Below are positions 15,927 to 22,324 of a DNA stretch of 35,200 nucleotides, in pieces. Position 1 is the stretch's first letter, and each line of letters opens with the position of its first letter. Origin of the DNA: Anaerolineales bacterium. Lineage in GTDB: Bacteria; Chloroflexota; Anaerolineae; 4572-78; J111. Location of the stretch: NCBI GenBank assembly GCA_020634935.1, contig JACKAT010000056.1, positions 1 to 35,200 on the forward strand, written 5' to 3'. Made by a program: the position numbers and the translations under genes. The notes under the pieces are model-generated. The model was not told the origin of the DNA, did not search any database, and saw only the letters and a program-made list of their open reading frames with translations.

Positions 15927-17432
15927 ATGAGCGAAACACCCCAACTCGTCTATACCCCAAAAAACGCCGACGCCGCCTACGACGCTTTCCTGGCCGCATA
16001 CCCGACCTACCAAACTACGGCCATGCTCGATGAATGGCGGGCCACCGAGTACAGCCGGCTCGATGCCCAGCGGCAGATCTATCTCGACTACACCGGCGGC
16101 GGCTTGTATGCGACCAGCCAGCTTCGGCAGCACCTGGCCCTCCTGGAAAACAATGTCCTGGGCAATCCCCACTCGGCCAACCCGACCTCGCTGGCGATGA
16201 CCGATTTGGTGGAAGCCACCCGCCATTATGTGCTGGCCTACTTCAACGCCTCGCCTGACGAGTACATCGCTATCTTTACAGCCAACGCCAGTGGGGCGCT
16301 TAAACTGGTGGGCGAAGCCTACCCCTTTGCCCCCGGCAGCCGGTACGTCCTGACGTTCGATAATCACAACTCGGTCAACGGCATCCGCGAGTTTGCCCGC
16401 AGCAAAGGGGCCGAGGTCACTTATGCTCCGCTGACCACCCCCGATTTACGGCTCGATCAAACCCGGCTGGCCGACCTGCTGGCAACCGCCAATCCCGACG
16501 GTCATAACTTGTTCGCTTTCCCGGCCCAATCCAACTTCTCCGGGGTCAAACACCCGTTGAGCCTGGTGGCCCAGGCTCAGGAACAGGGCTGGGATGTGCT
16601 GCTCGATGCGGCGGCCTTTGTGCCGACCAACCGTCTCGACCTGAGCCAAATCAAACCGGAGTTTGTGGCCATGTCGTTCTACAAGATGTTCGGCTACCCG
16701 ACCGGCATCGGGGCGCTGCTGGGGCGCAAACCGGCCTTGGCCAAATTACGGCGGCCTTGGTTCGCCGGAGGCACAGTCAACTTTGCCAGCGTCCGGGGCG
16801 AGGGTCACTATCTGGCCCAAAACGAAGCCGCCTTTGAAGACGGCACGGTCAACTACTTGAGCATCCCGGCGGTCAAGATTGGGCTGGAGCATCTGGAAAA
16901 GGTCGGCGTCGAGACCATCGGCGAGCGGGTGCGCTGTCTGACCGGCTGGTTGATCGAGCAGTTGTTAACCCTCAAGCACAGCAACGGTAGACCGATGATT
17001 CGCCTGTATGGCCCGGCCAATACCGATCAGCGCGGCGGCACCGTCACGCTCAACTTTTACGATCCCGATGAGCGGCTGCTCGATTACCGCCGCATCGAGG
17101 AGCTGGCTAACGGTGAAGGCATCTCGCTGCGCACGGGCTGCTTCTGCAACCCCGGCGCCGGTGAAATTGCCGAGGGGTTGACTCGCGAGGATATGCTGGC
17201 CGGCTTAACGGATGGGGCAACGATGAGCCTGCCGCGCTTCGTGCAGGTCATCCAGCACCGGGGCAACAAGAGCGCCGGGGCCATCCGCGTCTCGGTTGGC
17301 CTGGCCACCAACTTCGCCGATGTCTACCGTTTTACGCAGTTTGCCGCCGGCTTCCGCGACCAAACCAACCTCAACATCGGCCAGGTCACGTTTGACATCG
17401 AGTCGTGCCGGGTCATTCGGGACGGGAGTTGA
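15927..17432 (+). CDS. PLP-dependent class V aminotransferase, molybdenum-cofactor-sulfurase-like
   Basis: A 501-residue fold-type I PLP enzyme of the cysteine desulfurase superfamily. The PLP lysine is K253 in SFYKMFGYPTG, the form seen in the N-terminal domain of molybdenum cofactor sulfurases. Residues around 405-407 read RTGCFCNPGA, matching the cysteine loop of that family. LDYTGGGLY near 57 and NPHSANPTS near 90 are also typical. The C-terminal MOSC domain of full MOCOS proteins is absent. It probably abstracts sulfur from cysteine or a related substrate, but the acceptor is unknown. I chose the ATG at 15927, which has GGAG nine bases upstream; an in-frame ATG at 15912 adds five residues without a ribosome site. 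No cofactor-synthesis gene is nearby. Confidence 0.83.
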   Translation: MSETPQLVYTPKNADAAYDAFLAAYPTYQTTAMLDEWRATEYSRLDAQRQIYLDYTGGGLYATSQLRQHLALLENNVLGNPHSANPTSLAMTDLVEATRHYVLAYFNASPDEYIAIFTANASGALKLVGEAYPFAPGSRYVLTFDNHNSVNGIREFARSKGAEVTYAPLTTPDLRLDQTRLADLLATANPDGHNLFAFPAQSNFSGVKHPLSLVAQAQEQGWDVLLDAAAFVPTNRLDLSQIKPEFVAMSFYKMFGYPTGIGALLGRKPALAKLRRPWFAGGTVNFASVRGEGHYLAQNEAAFEDGTVNYLSIPAVKIGLEHLEKVGVETIGERVRCLTGWLIEQLLTLKHSNGRPMIRLYGPANTDQRGGTVTLNFYDPDERLLDYRRIEELANGEGISLRTGCFCNPGAGEIAEGLTREDMLAGLTDGATMSLPRFVQVIQHRGNKSAGAIRVSVGLATNFADVYRFTQFAAGFRDQTNLNIGQVTFDIESCRVIRDGS

Positions 17433-17564
17433 GGGGAAAGGCTAAGTCTGAGGCGGAAGTAAGGAGTAAGGAGTAAGGAGTAGGGAGTAGGGAGTAAGAT
17501 GGCATACATTTCCCTTCCCTATTCCTTACTCCCTTTTGACCCAAAGAGGCAGTCACCTGGGTCG
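17433..17564. repeat. AAGGAGT/AGGGAGT tandem tract between convergent genes
   Basis: Seven-base units AAGGAGT and AGGGAGT are repeated about six times from 17458 to 17497. The reverse complement reappears as TCCCTTCCCTATTCCTTACTC at about 17512-17532, so a long purine-pyrimidine hairpin is possible. On the minus strand the first part is C/U-rich, as in Rho-loading regions. Related purine tracts occur near 30580 and 32227. Confidence 0.5.
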
Positions 17565-19511
17565 TTACGCGGATGGTTTTAACACCTGCCGGATCACTCT
17601 CTGCAGATCGGTGAAACGATATGGTTTGGCCACCACCCCCTTAAACCCATACACTTCATAATTAGCCATCACCGGATCGGTGGTGTAACCGCTGGAGACA
17701 ATAATTTTGGCCTGAGGGTTGATCTTAAGCATCTCCTGCGCCGCCGCTTGCCCGCCCATCCCGCCGGGAATGGTTAAATCCACAATGACGACATCGTAGG
17801 CCAAGCCATTTTGGTAGGCCTCTCGAAATCTTTCAATGGCTTCCTGGCCGTCGATGGCATAAGCGATGGTGTGGCCCATCATTTCTAGCATGGCTCCCAG
17901 TAACTCCCGAATCACCGCTTCATCATCAAGTACCAGAATGTGGCCCGCAGAAATCGGTTCGCTGTCGATTTCACCTGCTGAATTACCGGATAAGGTTTTG
18001 TCCACAGCTTCTGCGGCCGGCAGCCGGATGGTGAAAATGGCGCCTTGGTTGAGTTGCGAGGTCACAGTTATGGCGCCGTTATGTTTGCTGATAATGGAGT
18101 GGGTAATGGCCAGCCCCAACCCACTGCCTTTCTGCTTGGTGGTGAAGTAAGGATCAAATATTCGGTCAAAGTACTGCGGCGCGATACCGACCCCTTCATC
18201 TTGGACGGTGATTTGTACATATCGGTGCGGCGAAAGTTGAACGTTGGCGGCGGACAGGGTAATGATACCGCCATCGGGCATAGCCTGTTGGGCGTTGATG
18301 ACCAGGTTGCTGATAACCTGGTTCAACTGCCCTTTGTCGGCCTCTACCGGCCACAAATCCGGGGCGATATTCGCGTGCAGTTTGACGTTGCTGCCCCGCA
18401 GGGAAAATTGGGCCATTTCGGTCAGGGCTTCGCCGATAGAGAGCGTTTCTTTGATGGGATCGCCCCCTCTGGCAAAGGTCAGCAGTTGTTTGGTCAGATT
18501 GGTGGCGCTCTCCATTGATCGCCCGGCCATTTCCAGAAACGCGAACGATTTATGGTCAGGCGACAGCAGTATCTTGCCCATTTGGATGTTGCCAAAGATC
18601 GCGGTTAGCAAGTTGTTAAAATCGTGAGCGATGCCGCCCGCCAGCATACCCACCGACTCCAGTTTTCTCAACTTTAATCGTTCTTCTTCGGCCTGTTTGC
18701 GGTCGGTCAGGTCTCGGGCAATACTCAAGATCATTCTTTCTCCCTGGTATTTAATGAGGCAGGATTGAATCTCCACGGGGATTTGCCGGCCATCTTTAGT
18801 CGTATGGATGGTTTCAAAAATTTGGATTTCATCTGACGGCATTTCTTTTATAAGCTGCTTGATGGTGGCCTCGTCCAGCGCCGCATCGATATCGACCGGC
18901 CCCATCGTCAGCAGCTCTTCGCGAGAATACCCCAAAATTTCAGCGGCGGCGCTGTTGATATCAATAAACTTGCCGTCAAAATTAATCACCCAAACCGTAT
19001 CACGCATGCCATTAACTAACGCTCTGTATTTTTCCTCGCTCTCGCGTAATTCCCACTCAACCTGCTTACGCTCGGTAATGTCCCTGGCAATACCATAGTA
19101 GAAGATTTGATCGACCAACTTATATTTCTTGCCGCTGATTTCGACCGGGAGCAGCGCGCCATTTTTCTTTTGATGGGTTGTTTCAAATATCTGTCGTTGA
19201 TTAAATGGGATACTTTCCCAGAAGTTCTTGAACTTCTCGACGGAGAAATTCGGATCAATATCGAATATCGTTAGGCCGATTAACTCGTTTTTGGTCCAGC
19301 CCAAAGCAGCACAAGCGCTTTCATTAGCATCAATAATGATGCCATCTCCCGATATTAAATAAATAGCGTCTGACGCGGTTTCAACCAGGTGTCGATATTT
19401 CGCTTCGCTTTCTTTGATAACGTGTTCGGCTTGCTCCAATTCAGTTACACGCCGGCGCAGTGCTTGCAATTCGGCTACCAGTTGGTCTTTGGTTTTGTCA
19501 TCATCGTTCAT
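17565..19511 (-). CDS. PAS-PAS hybrid histidine kinase with C-terminal receiver
   Basis: A 648-residue cytoplasmic sensor kinase with no membrane segment. After a short coiled coil come two PAS domains (about 35-148 and 158-272), each closing with a GIARDITERK or SIARDLTDRK segment. The HisKA domain has H296 in GGIAHDFNNLL, an NtrB-like form. The ATP-binding domain shows NLVINAQQAMPDGG (N-box) and the DEGVGI and GSGLGLAI boxes (about 400-495). A receiver (525-645) has the acidic pair DDE at 529-531 and phosphoacceptor D578 in VVIVDLTIPGG, with K at VAKPY. The receiver is the last domain and there is no DNA-binding output, so it probably passes phosphate to another protein. No partner regulator is adjacent. 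The start at 19511 has only a weak GAGAGA ribosome site. Confidence 0.88.
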   Translation of the reverse strand: MNDDDKTKDQLVAELQALRRRVTELEQAEHVIKESEAKYRHLVETASDAIYLISGDGIIIDANESACAALGWTKNELIGLTIFDIDPNFSVEKFKNFWESIPFNQRQIFETTHQKKNGALLPVEISGKKYKLVDQIFYYGIARDITERKQVEWELRESEEKYRALVNGMRDTVWVINFDGKFIDINSAAAEILGYSREELLTMGPVDIDAALDEATIKQLIKEMPSDEIQIFETIHTTKDGRQIPVEIQSCLIKYQGERMILSIARDLTDRKQAEEERLKLRKLESVGMLAGGIAHDFNNLLTAIFGNIQMGKILLSPDHKSFAFLEMAGRSMESATNLTKQLLTFARGGDPIKETLSIGEALTEMAQFSLRGSNVKLHANIAPDLWPVEADKGQLNQVISNLVINAQQAMPDGGIITLSAANVQLSPHRYVQITVQDEGVGIAPQYFDRIFDPYFTTKQKGSGLGLAITHSIISKHNGAITVTSQLNQGAIFTIRLPAAEAVDKTLSGNSAGEIDSEPISAGHILVLDDEAVIRELLGAMLEMMGHTIAYAIDGQEAIERFREAYQNGLAYDVVIVDLTIPGGMGGQAAAQEMLKINPQAKIIVSSGYTTDPVMANYEVYGFKGVVAKPYRFTDLQRVIRQVLKPSA

Positions 19512-19832
19512 TGATGTCTCTCAAATGTATGGGTAGAGTCGTGATCCCTATTTTTGGCCAAGAAGCGTCGCCAACTCGCCAGAGCTGCCTATGATGGGGT
19601 AAATCTGAGGGTGATATCGGTCGGTTTGAGGACTAGCCGATCGGAGAGAACGAAATAGTCAATCGAGTTGAGGGTGACGCCTATATTGTAACCGGAGATC
19701 GGCCAAAACGACAAAGAACTGAGGTTGATTTTATCTGGCCGGATGTTGGTTTCTCCGGCCGATTTAAAAACTTGGAAATATGGATGGGGAATCCATATTC
19801 GCCGCCATCTTAAAACCTGGAGTGGTTATATC
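19512..19832. other. Intergenic stretch with dispersed repeat copy 2
   Basis: I see no gene here. The stretch includes the second copy of the dispersed repeat (19646-19733), the word ATCGGCC more than once, and a short pyrimidine-rich segment upstream of the histidine kinase gene. No convincing promoter for the kinase was found. Confidence 0.5.
19646..19733 (+). repeat. Dispersed intergenic repeat, copy 2
   Basis: This segment shares AACGAAAT, ATATTGTAACCG, AAAACGACAA and GAACTGAGGTTGATTTT, in the same order and spacing apart from small indels, with 6045-6130. The orientation is the same in both. Copies differ by about one base in five, so they are old copies or are under partial constraint. 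Confidence 0.6.
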
Positions 19833-20276
19833 TCACTCATCCTCGATTAATTCCAAAGGAGGATGTTCTCCCAAGGCGTAGAGAACTTGCCGCAGATTAA
19901 CCAACCCTATTCGATTTAAGTTTAAGGCGTCTACAGTCGCACGTCCTACCGGTGTTATGCCCAGAATTAAGTCGAAGTCATCACTCCAACGAAAGTGCTT
20001 GGACCAACGGTGCTTTCTAGGATGAAACAACGGTACCTGTTCTCCGCTAGTTGGGTCGTATCCGTCAGTCTTGGTGTATTTATGGTTATTGCATCCCTGG
20101 CAAGCCAAGGCCAGGTTATCCAATGCGGTTTTGCCCCCTTGACTGCGTGGAATGATGTGTTCGACCGAAAAAGATTGCGTTGCAAAACGTGTTTGACTTC
20201 GACAGTATTCACAGCACGCCCGCGCTCGTTCAACCACGCGCTGTTTTTGCCGGGCTGTGACGCGCTCTTTAGGCAT
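19833..20276 (-). CDS. HNH endonuclease
   Basis: A 147-residue protein with an HNH nuclease fold at residues 20-66. Two zinc knuckles are visible as C22-E-Y-C25 and C59-Q-G-C62, framing FSVEHIIPRSQGGKTALDNL with H40 as the probable catalytic histidine and N54, and NNHK closing the motif. The C-terminal 70 residues (FLFHPR-like LFHPRKHRWSKHF, then ITPVGRATVDALNLN) match the usual extension of this stand-alone HNH subfamily. Its ATG overlaps the upstream gene's stop by eight bases (ATGCCTAA), indicating translational coupling. The role could be in mobile-element biology, defence or a toxin-like function; nothing in the sequence decides. No restriction or methylation gene is next to it. Confidence 0.85.
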   Translation of the reverse strand: MPKERVTARQKQRVVERARACCEYCRSQTRFATQSFSVEHIIPRSQGGKTALDNLALACQGCNNHKYTKTDGYDPTSGEQVPLFHPRKHRWSKHFRWSDDFDLILGITPVGRATVDALNLNRIGLVNLRQVLYALGEHPPLELIEDE

Positions 20277-20670
20277 AACGGGCAGGATGTATCCCCAATT
20301 CTTTCATCAAGTCCGGTAGGGAGATGCCCCGGAGGCGGGCCAATTCGCCTAAATATTGTACCCGTTGGGCATCTGAGGTTTCAATTTGGTCGGTTAATTG
20401 GAGCAGTTCTTGAAGTTCTTCCGGCGTGAGGGTTTCGGCCTGGCGTTTCGCGACTAACTCGTTGAACCGCTGTTGGATATGGGGAGGCAAGCCTTGATTA
20501 ATTTTGAGAAGAAGGGCAGTTTCATCTTTGGGTAAACCAGGGGACTTTCGTCGGGCTTGTAAAGCAATGACCTGGGCCATAAGTTGTTCCAGATCGGACA
20601 AACTTAACTGTTCGACGGCTTTTAACAACTCATCGAATGATAATTCTGTCTGAACTTGGACGGTAGACAT
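20269..20670 (-). CDS. Small helical protein coupled to the HNH endonuclease
   Basis: A 133-residue all-helical protein with no named domain known to me. It has an N-terminal segment, ELSFDELLKAVEQLSLSDLEQLM, of the kind found in small antitoxin-like and nuclease-partner proteins. Then come a Q/R-rich helix and TPEELQELLQLTDQIETSDAQR, and it ends in LPDLMKELGI. The start at 20670 has AAGGAAG just upstream and lies after a promoter-like TACAAT at 20711-20716; an ATG at 20730 would fall upstream of that. The overlap with the HNH gene implies equal production of both proteins. An antitoxin or targeting-partner role is inference from the arrangement alone. Confidence 0.7.
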   Translation of the reverse strand: MSTVQVQTELSFDELLKAVEQLSLSDLEQLMAQVIALQARRKSPGLPKDETALLLKINQGLPPHIQQRFNELVAKRQAETLTPEELQELLQLTDQIETSDAQRVQYLGELARLRGISLPDLMKELGIHPARYA

Positions 20671-20710
20671 AGGCTCTTCCTTATGGGCCAATCGATCGTT
20701 TCTTTGCCCT

Positions 20711-20740
20711 ATTGTACCATAAATTGCCACGAGATTGTAA
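20711..20740 (-). promoter_or_regulatory. Promoter candidate for the HNH pair
   Basis: On the minus strand TTACAA, 18 bases and then TACAAT (20711-20716), preceded by TGG in the extended -10 position, would start transcription near 20704, about 34 bases before the ATG at 20670. The -35 match is weak. Confidence 0.35.
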
Positions 20741-20784
20741 TGATGATGTTGACACCTGTGACCTTACTTCCTTAACGTCACAGA

Positions 20785-21290
20785 AGATTCTAGACCGTCG
20801 GAGGCTGGGGGAAGGCCGCGATTCGCCGAATCTAGACGGTCGGAGGCTTGGGACGACCGAGATTCGCCGAATCTAGACGGTCGGAGGCTTGGGGCGACCG
20901 CGATTCGCCGAATCTAGACGGTCGGAAGCTTGGGGCGACCTAGATTCACCGAATCTAGACGGTCGGAGGCTTGGGACGACCGAGATTCGCCGAATCTAGA
21001 CGGTCGGAGGCTTGGGACGACCGAGATTCGCCGAATCTAGACGGTCGGAAGCTTGGGATGACCAAGATTCGCCGAATCCAGGTCGCCGGAGGCGTGGGAC
21101 GGAGTTGATTCGAGGAATCTAGGTCGCCGGAGGCGTGGGACGGAGTTGATTCGAGGAATCTAGGTCGCCGGAGGCTTGGGACGGTCGTGATTCGACGAAT
21201 CCTTGACCGTCGGAGGCTTGGGACGGTCGAGATTCGATGAATCCTTGACCGTCGGAGGCTTGGGACGGTCGTGATTCGTCGAGTCGCTCC
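20785..21290. repeat. Tandem array of 41-42 bp units, each with two hairpins
   Basis: The block GATTC-N3-GAATC begins at 20820, 20861, 20902, 20943, 20984, 21025, 21066, 21107, 21148, 21189, 21231 and 21273, spaced 41 (later 42) bases, with a partial unit before. Each unit combines this palindrome with a second stem around GGAGGCTTGGG. In early units the second stem is GGTCG/CGACC, in the 21081-21144 units CCG/CGG, and in the last units GACCGT/ACGGTC. The arms change together so that pairing is kept. A 41-base period is not a codon multiple, and no spacers are present, so it is neither coding nor a CRISPR array. Confidence 0.9.
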
Positions 21291-21303
21291 CGGCCAAATA
21301 CAT

Positions 21304-21358
21304 GGAGCGACAAAGCTGGCTTTGTCCCGGCCAAAGACAAAGCCAGCTTTGTCGCTCC
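21304..21358. repeat. Long hairpin element, copy 1 (23-base perfect arms)
   Basis: An arm starting GGAGCGACAAAGCTGGC (21304-21326) has a perfect 23-base reverse complement at 21336-21358, with a nine-base loop. It sits eight bases after the stop of the SGNH hydrolase gene. The same element occurs at 32552-32603, six bases after another minus-strand stop. No U-run follows, so it may act as an RNA 3' end stabiliser, attenuator or mobile REP-like element. Confidence 0.75.
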
Positions 21359-21366
21359 GGAGCGGT

Positions 21367-22005
21367 TCAATCGGAATCCGCCACAATCCCCCGCACCTGC
21401 GCCGCCACGGCTTCCCCCAACTTGCGATGCTCCGCCGCCTCAAAATGAATGCCGTCTAGCCGGCTCGAGCGGATGAGTTGGGCCGCGTCTAAGAAATGGC
21501 AGCCGTACTCCCGCGCGACGCGTTGAAAGTGGCGGCTGAACTGTTTCGATTTGGCCTCGGCCCCCTCGAACATCTCGCGGAACTCGGTTAGCCGGACGAT
21601 GACCGGCGGGGCCAGCAGCAGAACCTGGGGCGCTTGCCCATTAGGGCCGGCGGCGCTCTTGTGGATGGCCTCGACCAGCACCCCGGCCCCGTTGGCGACA
21701 TCGCAGGCCGGGACGGAAAAGCGCAGCTTCAGGTCGTTGGTGCCGAGCATCAGCACCACCAGATCGATTGGCCGGTGGGTCTCCAGACAGGGAATAAGAT
21801 AGGTGTGGCCGTTTTTGTAGCCCTCGATAGGGTCGTCCCAGACGGTGGTGCGGCCGTTAAGCCCCTCTTCGATGATCCAGTAGCCATCGCCCAGCATGTC
21901 GCGCAGGACGCCGGCCCAGCGGGTATGGCGGTCGAACCGGTCTTGGGTGGCGGGGTCGTAGCCCCAGGTGTTTGAGTCGCCGTAGCAGAGGATGGTTTTG
22001 GTCAA
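21367..22005 (-). CDS. SGNH/GDSL-family hydrolase
   Basis: A 212-residue cytoplasmic esterase-like protein of SGNH fold, with all four blocks present: GDSN with nucleophile S11, GLNGRT with N50, LGTND with N90, and DGIHF with D184 and H187. It resembles the small arylesterase/acyl-hydrolase members that act on short acyl esters, but the real substrate is unknown. There is no signal peptide. The start is TTG at 22005, supported by AGGAG about nine bases upstream; no ATG in frame lies before the conserved first strand. It stands alone, with the REP-like hairpin after its stop and a 317-base gap before it. Confidence 0.87.
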   Translation of the reverse strand: MTKTILCYGDSNTWGYDPATQDRFDRHTRWAGVLRDMLGDGYWIIEEGLNGRTTVWDDPIEGYKNGHTYLIPCLETHRPIDLVVLMLGTNDLKLRFSVPACDVANGAGVLVEAIHKSAAGPNGQAPQVLLLAPPVIVRLTEFREMFEGAEAKSKQFSRHFQRVAREYGCHFLDAAQLIRSSRLDGIHFEAAEHRKLGEAVAAQVRGIVADSD

Positions 22006-22322
22006 GGGTTTACTCCTGGGTTGAGATTAAAGATAGAATTTAGAAAATAGAAATTAGAATGAGGACAAGTAGTGGTAGCCCAACATTAAACCGTGGAGAC
22101 GTGAGAACGACGGCAGATCGACCCCATAATCGACAGAATTGACATGATTATCACGATTTTATCGATCATAATTCGGTAAATCGTGTTAATCCTGTCTAAA
22201 TTTTTCTTCACCACGGTTTAGTGCAAAGCTATCCAAGCAGTCAGCTGTTAGTTAGCCTTTATTACGAAAATAATTGGCTGTAATCAAAAAAAGCTGATGG
22301 CTTACCGCTGATAGCTGACTGC
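22006..22322. other. Intergenic stretch with two palindromic elements
   Basis: No gene is supported. Between 22087 and 22220 a nested inverted repeat is present: TAAACCGTGG with CCACGGTTTA on the outside, and GACATGATTATCACGATTT (22141) with AAATCGTGTTAATCCTGTC (22178) inside, matching at 17 of 19 positions. A second inverted repeat, AAGCAGTCAGCT (22235) and AGCTGACTGCTT (22313), overlaps the stop of the large hybrid kinase gene. Confidence 0.6.
22087..22220. repeat. Nested inverted-repeat element, MITE-like
   Basis: Outer ten-base arms (22087-22096 and 22211-22220) and inner 19-base arms (22141-22159 and 22178-22196) are concentric. This resembles a small non-autonomous element. Only one copy is seen here and no target duplication is evident. 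Confidence 0.5.
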
Positions 22323-22324
22323 TT
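22235..22324. repeat. 12-base inverted repeat at the 3' end of the large hybrid kinase gene
   Basis: AAGCAGTCAGCT at 22235-22246 and AGCTGACTGCTT at 22313-22324 are perfect complements. On the minus strand a run of seven T (from CATCAGCTTTTTTT) lies within, so part of it could act as a terminator, but the stem and T-run are not in the classical order. Confidence 0.45.

Larger units (their letters stand above)
20671..21366. other. Intergenic stretch dominated by structured repeats
   Basis: This 696-base gap contains the 41-bp tandem array (20785-21290) and the long hairpin at 21304-21358. Reading frames through it, such as 20955-21443 on the minus strand, only translate the repeats and shift frame with each 41-base unit, so I do not call them genes. 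Confidence 0.7.

Noticed and set aside
20785..21290. CRISPR array
   Set aside because: Units are contiguous 41-42-base tandem repeats with no unique spacers, and no cas gene is near.
20955..21443. 162-codon minus-strand frame with repeated SLRR and PSQASD words
   Set aside because: The words arise from the 41-base repeat read in three frames in turn, and the frame runs into the SGNH hydrolase gene out of phase.
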